Shown here one piece after another: positions 1 to 6,594 of a DNA stretch of 7,214 nt. The translations under genes were made by a program, and so were the position numbers. Under the pieces are notes generated by a model. The model saw nothing but the letters and a program-made list of their open reading frames with translations, had not been told where the DNA came from and did not search any database. Source of the stretch: Chitinophaga pinensis (lineage in GTDB: Bacteria; Bacteroidota; Bacteroidia; M30B66); assembly GCA_943333015.1 (NCBI GenBank), contig CALQRR010000078.1, positions 1 through 7,214 of the forward strand, written 5' to 3'. The stretch's first letter is position 1; each line of letters opens with the position of its first letter.

Positions 1-342
1 CGGGTTCTAGCGATGAAGGAAATCTTAGGAAATCCTCGGAGATATGGATTTATTTATCGAAAAAAAGATTTATATCCACCTATTCCAAGTCAAACCATTC
101 ACGTTGATACCAGCATTACTGATCTGGCTGGATTCGCAGAGCAAGTTGGAATCAATTACAAACTACTGAAGTATTTCAATCCATGGTTAAGGATCGATGC
201 GTTAAATAATCCGGAAGGAAAAAAATACGCACTTAAAATCCCTCATAAAAGTGTGACCAATTACGATGCGCTATTGAGGATGGCAGATGCGGAAATGGCC
301 CCAGCGGCAATTCCCGTAAGCGATACATTATCAGGACCATAA
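1..342 (+). CDS. MltD-like murein lytic transglycosylase, C-terminal fragment
   Basis: This is the 3' end of a gene entering from the left. The frame is open back to base 1 (reading R-V-L-A before the first visible Met at 13), so that Met is internal. About 113 residues are visible. The opening stretch, ending near NPRRYGF, resembles the last helix of the SLT catalytic domain in Bacteroidota MltD-like lytic transglycosylases. These enzymes cleave the MurNAc-GlcNAc bond of peptidoglycan in the periplasm with formation of 1,6-anhydroMurNAc. The following segment (IHVDTSITDLAGFAEQ, then GINYKLLKYFNPWLR) is the linker that follows the catalytic domain in this group, often ahead of LysM repeats. 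No LysM repeat is visible and the protein ends soon after in an Ala/Pro-rich tail. The catalytic Glu lies outside the window, so activity cannot be judged. The gene ends in two adjacent in-frame TAA codons (340-345). The family call rests on recalled sequence patterns and is fairly secure; a specific name is not. Confidence 0.75.
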   Translation, partial: RVLAMKEILGNPRRYGFIYRKKDLYPPIPSQTIHVDTSITDLAGFAEQVGINYKLLKYFNPWLRIDALNNPEGKKYALKIPHKSVTNYDALLRMADAEMAPAAIPVSDTLSGP

Positions 343-515
343 TAAGTAATCTTCATTTTCAGTCCGGCTTCATTTTATTTAAATGCCTGAATTCCCTTCG
401 GGTTTATCCGGGCAATAATGCCGTTAAACAATTTCCAATGCGCTGAATTTGTTAAATCAACACAGGGATTCAAGGAATGACCATTGATTCTCGCGGAATC
501 GGGCAACAAAAAGAC

Positions 516-523
516 TAATTTTG
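516..523 (+). promoter_or_regulatory. candidate Bacteroidota -7 promoter box ahead of uvrA
   Basis: TAATTTTG matches the TAnnTTTG -7 consensus of the Bacteroidota primary sigma factor at every fixed position. It ends 14 nt before the ATG at 538, which would give a very short leader. No TTG or TTTG element is found at the usual 17-23 nt upstream; the nearest TTG (484-486) is 29 nt away. This is therefore half a promoter. If it is real, transcription starts after the alternative TTG start at 484, which favours the ATG at 538. Confidence 0.35.
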
Positions 524-537
524 CGGTTTGTTTTTAC

Positions 538-3390
538 ATGGAAAATATCGATTCCGTAGGCGAAGCTTCCATTGAAGTATACGGCGCCCGCGAACATAAT
601 CTGAAGAATATCGACGTGAGCATCCCTCGCAATAAACTGGTGGTTATTACCGGTTTAAGCGGAAGCGGAAAATCATCGCTGGCTTTTGACACCATTTATG
701 CTGAAGGACAGCGTCGCTATATTGAGAGTTTCTCCGCCTATGCGCGACAATTCCTCGGAAATATGGAGCGTCCTGAAGTTGATAAAATCACAGGACTCAG
801 TCCGGTTATTTCCATCGAACAAAAAACGACTGGAAAAAACCCACGCTCAACTGTTGGAACTATCACAGAGATTTACGATTTCCTTCGTTTGCTTTTTGCA
901 CGAGCCGGCGAAGCATTTTCCTATGTAACAGAGGAAAAGATGATCCGATATTCAGAACAACAGATACAAGGGTTGATTCTGAAAGATTACAGCGACAAAC
1001 GTATTAGTTTGCTTGCGCCTGTTGTGAAAGGTCGTAAAGGACACTACCGCGAACTGTTTGAGCAGATCCGTAAAATGGGATATCTCAAAGTTCGCGTTGA
1101 TGGAAAAGTCCAGGACATCACATTTGGGATGAAGCTCGACCGGTATAAAGTGCACGACGTTGAGATCGTGATAGATCGGATTGAAGTCAAAGAGGATGTG
1201 ATTCAACGGATTGCCGAGTCACTTAAACTTGCAATGAAACATGGCAAAGGCAGCATGATGGTGCTGGATGCTGACACAGAAGCGATCCGACATTTCAGCC
1301 GTTTTCTGATGTGCCCAACTTCGGGTATTTCTTATGATGAGCCGGCGCCGAATCTATTTTCCTTTAATTCCCCTTATGGAGCTTGTCCACGCTGCCATGG
1401 ATTAGGAAAGGTGACCGAAGTGGACTTAAACAAAATCATTCCAGACCCGAAGAAAAGTCTGCGCAACGGCGGTATCATTCCACTTGGGGAATACAAGAAT
1501 AATTGGATTTTCGCACAAATTGAAGCCATCGCAGATAAGTATGGCTTTAGCCTCAAAGATCCGATCGAAGACATTGACGAATCGGCAATTAATGCAATTT
1601 TATACGGGACTGAGGAGATTCTGAAGATCAAGAACCCTAATTACAATTCGAGTGGTTATGCCATGCAGTTTAATGGAATTGTAAACTTCATAACCGAGCA
1701 GCATGAAGAAAGCACCTCAGAAAATACCAAAAGCTGGGCGCTTGATTACATGAACGATGTAGAATGTCCCGAATGTCATGGCGATCGTGTAAAAAAGGAA
1801 GCTCTTTGGTTTCGGATTGATGGTAAAAATATCAGTCAATTGGCTCGGATGGATATTTCTCACCTCGAGGTCTGGTTCAAGGATATTGAATCGCGGATGG
1901 AAGAACGACAACTGGCTATTGCGCAGGAAGTTGTAAAGGAAATCCGCACCCGTATTGGTTTTCTTATGGATGTAGGACTCGAATATCTGACACTTTACCG
2001 CAGTGCCGGAAGTTTATCGGGTGGAGAATCGCAACGTATCCGACTGGCAACACAAATAGGTTCGAAGCTCGTAGGTGTATTGTACATTCTTGATGAACCG
2101 AGTATCGGGCTTCATCAGCGCGACAATGTTCGTTTGATCAAAGCATTACAGGAATTAAGAGATTCGGGGAACTCCGTTCTTGTTGTAGAGCATGACAAGG
2201 ACATGATTATGGCGGCCGATCATGTGATTGATATTGGCCCTGGAGCTGGAGTTCATGGAGGAAGAGTTGTTGCACAGGGCACAGGAGAAACCATAAAACA
2301 AGGTGATTCACTCACTGCTAAATACCTACGTAACGAAATTGAAATTGCTATTCCCGAAACACGTCGTGCGGGAAATGGGAAATTCCTGAAACTGTCGCAA
2401 GCTTCTGGAAATAATTTAAAAAATGTTACAGTAGAATTTCCACTGGGAATGCTTATTTGCGTTTCAGGTGTATCCGGAAGTGGCAAGTCAACGCTCATCA
2501 ATGAAACCCTCTACCCTATCCTGAGCCAGTATTTCTTCCGTTCCAATAAGAAACCGCTTGCTTACAAGAAGATTGAAGGACTTCAGCACATAGATAAAGT
2601 AATCGACATTGATCAAAGTCCGATTGGAAGAACACCGCGTTCTAATCCGGCTACCTATACCAATGTTTTTTCAGACATCCGCAACCTCTTTGCCTCCTTG
2701 CCGGAAGCTAGCATTCGCGGCTACAAGCCAGGGCGCTTTTCGTTCAATGTGAAAGGTGGTCGCTGTGAGATTTGCAGTGGCGGTGGCATGCAGGTCATTG
2801 AAATGAATTTCCTACCGGATGTCTATGTGCAATGTCCATCGTGTCAGGGGAAACGTTACAACCGAGAAACACTTGAAGTGCGATACAAGGGCAAGTCGAT
2901 CAGTGATGTCTTAAACATGACCATTGATCAGGCTGTTGAATTTTTCATGAATATCCCATCCATTCTGCACAAAATAAAAACATTGCAAGATGTTGGTCTA
3001 GGATATATTTCACTGGGGCAATCTTCTACGACACTTAGCGGCGGGGAAGCGCAACGCGTTAAACTGGCAACGGAATTATCGAAGAAAGATACAGGTAGTA
3101 CGTTTTACATTCTGGATGAGCCGACAACGGGTTTGCATTTCGAAGATATCCGTATATTGCTTGATGTGCTTCAAAAATTGGTCGACCGCGGAAATACGGT
3201 TTTGATCATTGAGCACAATATGGATATCATAAAAGTAGCAGATCACCTGATCGATATCGGTCCGGAAGGAGGCGACAGAGGTGGAATGGTGCTGTCTGAA
3301 GGCACGCCCGAGCATGTAGCACAACATCCGACCAGCTATACAGCAGAATTTTTAAAAAAAGAACTTAACCCAATCACACATGGACATTAA
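538..3390 (+). CDS. uvrA: UvrA, excinuclease ABC subunit A
   Basis: UvrA is the DNA-damage-sensing ABC ATPase of nucleotide excision repair. It works as a dimer in the cytoplasm and loads UvrB on lesions. With the ATG at 538 the protein has 950 residues, close to the family norm. It has two ABC modules. Module 1 has Walker A GLSGSGKS (39-46), signature LSGGE (493-497) and Walker B ending D519-E520. Module 2 has Walker A GVSGSGKS (644-651), signature LSGGE (833-837) and Walker B ending D860-E861. The C-terminal zinc finger is intact (C743-x2-C746-x19-C766-x2-C769). The first zinc site is altered: C259-P-T-S262 pairs with C283-x2-C286, so one Cys has become Ser. Another CxxC pair lies at 410/413. 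The open frame extends up to a TTG at 484, but the extra 18 residues do not look like UvrA and a candidate promoter box lies inside them. The next gene overlaps its end by 11 nt, suggesting co-transcription. Confidence 0.97.
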   Translation: MENIDSVGEASIEVYGAREHNLKNIDVSIPRNKLVVITGLSGSGKSSLAFDTIYAEGQRRYIESFSAYARQFLGNMERPEVDKITGLSPVISIEQKTTGKNPRSTVGTITEIYDFLRLLFARAGEAFSYVTEEKMIRYSEQQIQGLILKDYSDKRISLLAPVVKGRKGHYRELFEQIRKMGYLKVRVDGKVQDITFGMKLDRYKVHDVEIVIDRIEVKEDVIQRIAESLKLAMKHGKGSMMVLDADTEAIRHFSRFLMCPTSGISYDEPAPNLFSFNSPYGACPRCHGLGKVTEVDLNKIIPDPKKSLRNGGIIPLGEYKNNWIFAQIEAIADKYGFSLKDPIEDIDESAINAILYGTEEILKIKNPNYNSSGYAMQFNGIVNFITEQHEESTSENTKSWALDYMNDVECPECHGDRVKKEALWFRIDGKNISQLARMDISHLEVWFKDIESRMEERQLAIAQEVVKEIRTRIGFLMDVGLEYLTLYRSAGSLSGGESQRIRLATQIGSKLVGVLYILDEPSIGLHQRDNVRLIKALQELRDSGNSVLVVEHDKDMIMAADHVIDIGPGAGVHGGRVVAQGTGETIKQGDSLTAKYLRNEIEIAIPETRRAGNGKFLKLSQASGNNLKNVTVEFPLGMLICVSGVSGSGKSTLINETLYPILSQYFFRSNKKPLAYKKIEGLQHIDKVIDIDQSPIGRTPRSNPATYTNVFSDIRNLFASLPEASIRGYKPGRFSFNVKGGRCEICSGGGMQVIEMNFLPDVYVQCPSCQGKRYNRETLEVRYKGKSISDVLNMTIDQAVEFFMNIPSILHKIKTLQDVGLGYISLGQSSTTLSGGEAQRVKLATELSKKDTGSTFYILDEPTTGLHFEDIRILLDVLQKLVDRGNTVLIIEHNMDIIKVADHLIDIGPEGGDRGGMVLSEGTPEHVAQHPTSYTAEFLKKELNPITHGH

Positions 3391-4105
3391 CAAAAAAGGG
3401 GGCCACGAGGATAAAATTATCGAGGCATTTAAGGAGAAAGACAATTTTGAAATTAAGACCACCAACTCATGGCAGATCTTCAAGATCATGGCTGAGTTTG
3501 TTGAAGGATTTGAAAAACTTGGAAAAATAGGTCCGTGTGTTTCCATTTTTGGGTCAGCTAGATCAAAACCAGAAGATCCATTCTATATCATGGCTGAAGA
3601 TATTGCATATCGACTGACCATGGAAGGGTATGGCATTATAACGGGCGGCGGACCAGGCATAATGGAAGCAGGAAACAAAGGCGCACATCGAGGCGGTGGA
3701 AAATCTGTTGGTTTGAATATCGTTCTTCCTCATGAACAGGAAGGAAATCGTTACATCGACCGAGATAAGATCATCAACTTCGATTACTTCTTTGTTCGGA
3801 AGGTCATGTTCATGAAATATGCACAAGGTTTTGTAATCATGCCAGGTGGATTTGGAACGCTGGATGAATTTTTTGAGGCATTGACTCTCATCCAGACAAA
3901 CAAAGTTGCCCGATTCCCATTGGTCCTTGTAGGCAAGCACTTCTGGGGAGGAATTGTGGAGTGGGTGAAAGAGCAACAGCTTCGTGAAAATCCTTTCATT
4001 GCGGAAGAAGATTTGAACCTATTCTGCTTGGTTGATACAGCCCAAGAAGCCGTTGAGGCCATCAATGAATTCTATAACAAATATATGTTTCGGCCAAACT
4101 TCTGA
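3380..4105 (+). CDS. LOG-family (TIGR00730) Rossmann-fold nucleotide phosphoribohydrolase
   Basis: This 241-residue protein belongs to the LOG/lysine-decarboxylase-like family, whose members hydrolyse nucleoside 5'-monophosphates to base and ribose 5-phosphate. In plants and some bacteria the substrate is a cytokinin riboside monophosphate. The old label 'lysine decarboxylase' is a misannotation. Both family motifs are present: GGGPGIMEA (89-97) and PGGFGTLDE (155-163). R140 and E163 are 23 residues apart, the spacing I recall for the conserved Arg/Glu pair of plant LOG enzymes, so it is probably active. A roughly 50-residue N-terminal extension before the first Rossmann strand (VSIFGSAR) makes it longer than the shortest LOG proteins. 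Its ATG lies inside the 3' end of uvrA in another frame, with no Shine-Dalgarno sequence, so translation may be coupled to uvrA. A terminator follows 16 nt after its stop. The true substrate cannot be read from sequence; nucleotide salvage or clean-up is as likely as cytokinin production. Confidence 0.92.
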   Translation: MDINKKGGHEDKIIEAFKEKDNFEIKTTNSWQIFKIMAEFVEGFEKLGKIGPCVSIFGSARSKPEDPFYIMAEDIAYRLTMEGYGIITGGGPGIMEAGNKGAHRGGGKSVGLNIVLPHEQEGNRYIDRDKIINFDYFFVRKVMFMKYAQGFVIMPGGFGTLDEFFEALTLIQTNKVARFPLVLVGKHFWGGIVEWVKEQQLRENPFIAEEDLNLFCLVDTAQEAVEAINEFYNKYMFRPNF

Positions 4106-4121
4106 TTTCGGAATACCAATC

Positions 4122-4164
4122 AATCCCCATCGAAACGGTTTATGTTCAATGGGGATTATTTTTT
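4122..4164 (+). terminator. intrinsic terminator of the uvrA-LOG unit
   Basis: A perfect 9-bp inverted repeat (AATCCCCAT at 4122-4130, ATGGGGATT at 4149-4157) encloses an 18-nt loop and is followed by A then six T (4159-4164). It begins 16 nt after the LOG-family stop codon. On the minus strand no T-run follows the stem, so it should act only on plus-strand transcripts. Confidence 0.85.
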
Positions 4165-4437
4165 CAAGGAATGTGAATTGACATTTTACATTTTATGGGA
4201 ACATCTTAAAAAAACATCCGTAGAAATCAAATAAAATTGTCTCATCTCTAATGGTATCGACCACTTGCTTAATCAGAAACAATTTTCGAGACGTGTTTAA
4301 AGATGAAAATTTACTGCCGGAATAGCGTTTTACCTGAGAAATCTCATATAGATGTATTGGAGTTTTACATTCTGATTTGGCAAGCCAAGGAATTGAGTTA
4401 AAAAAAATTACATTTACCCCAATCAAAAAAGAGCCTT
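4165..4437 (+). other. AT-rich intergenic stretch upstream of the Hpt gene
   Basis: The whole gap between the LOG-family and Hpt genes is 332 nt; its first part is the terminator and this is the rest. I see no convincing gene. Plus-strand micro-ORFs of 24 codons (ATG 4251) and 32 codons (ATG 4303) lack family resemblance. A 77-codon minus-strand frame has only a TTG start. TTTTACATT occurs at 4184-4192 and 4363-4371, with TTACATTT at 4408-4415, but such repeats are easily chance in AT-rich DNA. TACATTTA (4409-4416) is one base off the TAnnTTTG -7 box and lies 21 nt before the Hpt ATG. The nearest upstream TTG (4393-4395) is only 13 nt from it, too close for a standard promoter. The stretch most likely holds the hpt promoter and leader. 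Confidence 0.45.
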
Positions 4438-4803
4438 ATGAGTTCGCAGCTACCTGACGGTAAACTTTATGATCTGACCATGATCCGAGAAATCGCTCAT
4501 GGAAATAACGATTTCGTTAAAAAGATGATGTCACTATTTATTGACACGATGCCCCCGGCCATCAGTGAACTAAAGCAACATCTTTCAGAAAGAAATTGGA
4601 CTGCACTTGGTGCAATTGCACATAAAATAAAACCCTCCATTGACACAATGGGTATTGTATCTTTGAAAGAGGATATACGTGCGATGGAGCGTAATGGCAA
4701 GGAAATGAGCAATCTGGATGAACTTCCAGAATTAATGAACAAAGTCGATGCTGTTATTCAGCGTGTAATTGATGATCTTCATGCAGAACTAGCTGAAGGG
4801 TAA
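4438..4803 (+). CDS. stand-alone Hpt (histidine phosphotransfer) domain protein
   Basis: This is a 121-residue, mostly helical, soluble protein that is essentially one Hpt domain. Hpt proteins relay phosphate between receiver domains of hybrid kinases and response regulators in multistep phosphorelays. The phosphoacceptor is predicted to be H62 in the motif AHKIKPSIDTMGI (61-73), which has the usual His-Lys-x-Lys core. The common Gly after the second Lys is Pro66 here, a variant I recall from Bacteroidota Hpt proteins. Preceding helices (FVKKMMSLFIDTMPPAI, 26-42) and the LKQHLSERNWTALGAIAH approach to the His fit the four-helix bundle. There is no membrane segment, signal peptide, receiver or kinase domain. 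No sensor kinase or regulator lies nearby, so its partners are encoded elsewhere. The gene appears monocistronic: a terminator lies on each side and the downstream genes are on the other strand. The ATG at 4438 is preceded by an A-rich leader rather than a Shine-Dalgarno sequence. Confidence 0.88.
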   Translation: MSSQLPDGKLYDLTMIREIAHGNNDFVKKMMSLFIDTMPPAISELKQHLSERNWTALGAIAHKIKPSIDTMGIVSLKEDIRAMERNGKEMSNLDELPELMNKVDAVIQRVIDDLHAELAEG

Positions 4804-4817
4804 CCAATAAGATATAT

Positions 4818-4862
4818 TGTCAAATAAAAAATCCCGCCATGAGCGGGATTTTTTATTTGACA
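4818..4862. terminator. bidirectional intrinsic terminator shared by convergent genes
   Basis: A perfect 20-bp inverted repeat (4818-4837 with 4843-4862) encloses a 5-nt loop, CATGA. The core is ATCCCGC/GCGGGAT, flanked by A-runs on the left and T-runs on the right, so either strand reads as GC stem then six T. It begins 14 nt after the Hpt stop. Its right arm also contains the Val-Lys-stop codons of the minus-strand FKBP gene (stop at 4853-4855), so that gene's terminator starts within its coding sequence. Confidence 0.93.
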
Positions 4863-5647
4863 GAAATGAGTTCAACATTAAAAATCAAACGAGCTCTGGG
4901 CGGAATAAGTGGAGGGCGTCCTGTTTCCCCATAGGCCAAATTGAATGGAATAAGCAATAATGCTTTTCCACCTGTATTGAGATATCCCAAACCTTCATCC
5001 CAACCCGGAATTACCATTCCGGCTCCTAAACGAAATGAGATTGGTTGCCCGCGTAATACAGAAGAATCGAAAATGTCTCCATTTTCAAGAAAGCCTGTAT
5101 AATGAACTTCGACCGTTTTTCCTCGTTCTGCTTTGATTCCCTTGCCTTGCTCAACGACATTATATTCTAGACCGGTTGAGGATAGTGTATTCTGCTTGGT
5201 TTTAACCACAAATGGCTTGGGAGCAAAATCTTTGAACACGTCCAACACTTCCACATCAAAAACTAAATAGGATCCTGAAGGAATTTTAGGCATTGGTGTT
5301 TCTCCATATCCGAGATCAGGCGGAATAGTCAGAACTGCTTTGTCTCCAACTTTTAAAAGTTGAAATGCCTCATCCCAGCCTGAAATTACCTGTTTCATCC
5401 CTATGACAAATTCAAAAGGCTGATTGCGATCACGAGAACTGTCGAATTTGCGGTTATCCACAAGGGTACCGGTATAGTGAACTTTTACCTTATCACCTTT
5501 AGCAACCGATTTCCCTTTTCCAGCATGGGTCAGCTTAACTTTTAAGCCACTGGAAGTGATAACCTCTTCATTCACTTTCAGTTTCAGTGATTGTGAGCTG
5601 AGCGTGCTCCACGACAGAAAGAGAAACGAAAAAAGAAGTATTCTCAT
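4853..5647 (-). CDS. exported tandem-domain FKBP-type peptidyl-prolyl isomerase
   Basis: This 264-residue protein carries two FKBP domains, which speed cis-trans isomerisation of Xaa-Pro bonds and often act as folding helpers. The start (MRILLFSFLFLSW) is a signal peptide, probably cleaved near residues 18-20, and no lipobox is seen, so it should be periplasmic or otherwise exported. Domain 1 spans about 30-137 and domain 2 about 155-263. Both keep the residues that line the FKBP12 pocket. In domain 1 these are Y58, F68-D69, F80, V87-I88, W91, Y114 and F130. In domain 2 they are Y183, F193-D194, F205, V212-I213, W216, Y239 and F256. Both sites therefore look competent. Domain 2 has LAYGE where domain 1 has LGYGE. 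It is the last gene of the FKBP array: its ATG lies 6 nt after the upstream stop, behind an A-rich leader. Its stop codon sits inside the shared terminator. Function is clear at family level; the client proteins are unknown. Confidence 0.93.
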   Translation of the reverse strand: MRILLFSFLFLSWSTLSSQSLKLKVNEEVITSSGLKVKLTHAGKGKSVAKGDKVKVHYTGTLVDNRKFDSSRDRNQPFEFVIGMKQVISGWDEAFQLLKVGDKAVLTIPPDLGYGETPMPKIPSGSYLVFDVEVLDVFKDFAPKPFVVKTKQNTLSSTGLEYNVVEQGKGIKAERGKTVEVHYTGFLENGDIFDSSVLRGQPISFRLGAGMVIPGWDEGLGYLNTGGKALLLIPFNLAYGETGRPPLIPPRARLIFNVELISVK

Positions 5648-5653
5648 ATTTTT

Positions 5654-6592
5654 TTATTCAATATTTATCAATTCAACTTCGAAAATAAGGGATGAATTAG
5701 CTGGAATAGGTCCCACGCTTCTTGCTCCATAACCTAGCCATGATGGAATCATCAAAGTAGCTTTTCCTCCAACTTCTATAGCTGCAATCCCTTCATCCCA
5801 ACCCTTAATCACTTCACCTTGTCCTAGCGTAAAGCTGATAGGTTGATTCCGTTCAACACTCGAATCGAATACCGTACCGTTCAATAATGTTCCAGTATAA
5901 TGTACTGATACTTTCTGACCCGGCTTAGGCTTAATGCCATTACCCGATTTCCGATTGATAATAATCAATCCACTAGACTCAGGCATTTGATTGTCGCCCT
6001 TCTCTTGCATTTTAGCAAGTAAAACCTGCATTTCTTTTTCGTTCACCGTTTTCATTTCTATCTGAGCTATCGAATCTTGAAGCGCTTGTTTCTTTTGCAT
6101 TTGTTCAACGGTATTCACTTCAGCCATACCAATCTCAAAACGCATCCGTTCTCCAGGTTTAATAAACGGAGGCAATGTTTCAACGCGGATTGTTTTCATA
6201 AAAAAAGAATCCGCAGGCACTAGAAAAATAGCCGAGTCGCCCGGTTGCAACATAGCTAAGCCTTCCATCAGATCTCCTTTGTATTCTGGAATGGAGAGCT
6301 GAAGTGTTACAAATCCACCTGGATTGTTTTTGGAATCAAATAACAAGGAATCTGATTTGCCGCGTTGCAAAGAATAACGGGCTCTGAAAGATACAATATC
6401 ACTGATCTTAGGTAAACTGCCTGTTTTCGATTTACGAACCTGCTGAAAAATTAAACCATTCGCCGTTGATGCAAAACCTTTAGGGATATCTTTTTTCGAA
6501 ACGGCTCCAGACTTCTGAGCAGAAACAATCGTTGAACAGCATAAAAAGCTGACAGACAGTATCGTTAAAATTGATGTGCGAAACATATTCAT
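5654..6592 (-). CDS. exported FKBP-type peptidyl-prolyl isomerase with decayed N-terminal FKBP-like domain
   Basis: This 312-residue protein has three parts after a signal peptide with likely cleavage after VSA (residue 25). Residues about 45-160 read as a degenerate FKBP fold: FDS (85-87), EGLAMLQPGDSAIFLVP (110-126) and a final FEIG strand line up with the canonical domain, but the pocket Tyr, the Trp of GWDEG and the Tyr of GYG are missing. Residues about 161-203 are a charged, Gln/Lys/Met-rich helical linker, possibly coiled coil. Residues about 206-312 are a complete FKBP domain with Y232, F242-D243, F254, V261-I262, W265, Y288 and F304, which should supply the isomerase activity. The start could be 6592 or the second ATG at 6586. 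The upstream FKBP stop is only 2 nt before 6592, suggesting coupled translation. Cysteines at 18-19 do not fit a lipobox. Its plan matches the upstream gene, indicating duplication. Confidence 0.92.
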   Translation of the reverse strand: MNMFRTSILTILSVSFLCCSTIVSAQKSGAVSKKDIPKGFASTANGLIFQQVRKSKTGSLPKISDIVSFRARYSLQRGKSDSLLFDSKNNPGGFVTLQLSIPEYKGDLMEGLAMLQPGDSAIFLVPADSFFMKTIRVETLPPFIKPGERMRFEIGMAEVNTVEQMQKKQALQDSIAQIEMKTVNEKEMQVLLAKMQEKGDNQMPESSGLIIINRKSGNGIKPKPGQKVSVHYTGTLLNGTVFDSSVERNQPISFTLGQGEVIKGWDEGIAAIEVGGKATLMIPSWLGYGARSVGPIPANSSLIFEVELINIE

Positions 6593-6594
6593 CG

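Noticed and set aside
391..415. Small GC-rich hairpin (CCCTTCGGG region) after the transglycosylase gene as a terminator
   Set aside because: The stem is only 2-3 bp and no T-run follows it, so termination here is not supported.
952..3327. Several 64-85 codon minus-strand frames within uvrA
   Set aside because: All lie opposite well-conserved UvrA coding sequence and none resembles a known protein.
3563..3976. 137-codon minus-strand open frame inside the LOG-family gene
   Set aside because: It is fully antisense to a gene with clear family motifs, and its composition (rich in Cys, His, Phe, Ser) is that of a shadow frame.
4178..4206. TTGACA at 4178-4183 as an E. coli-type -35 box
   Set aside because: No TATAAT-like box lies at the right spacing, and the organism appears to use the Bacteroidota promoter consensus instead.
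4193..4426. 77-codon minus-strand open frame in the gap before the Hpt gene
   Set aside because: It begins with TTG, has no internal Met until its second-last residue, matches no family I know, and runs antisense through the probable hpt promoter. It is kept only as part of the gap description.
6530..6545. Possible lipoprotein signal (Cys18-Cys19) in the 312-residue FKBP protein
   Set aside because: The residues before the cysteines (S-F-L) do not fit the usual lipobox, while VSA before Gln26 is a good signal peptidase I site.
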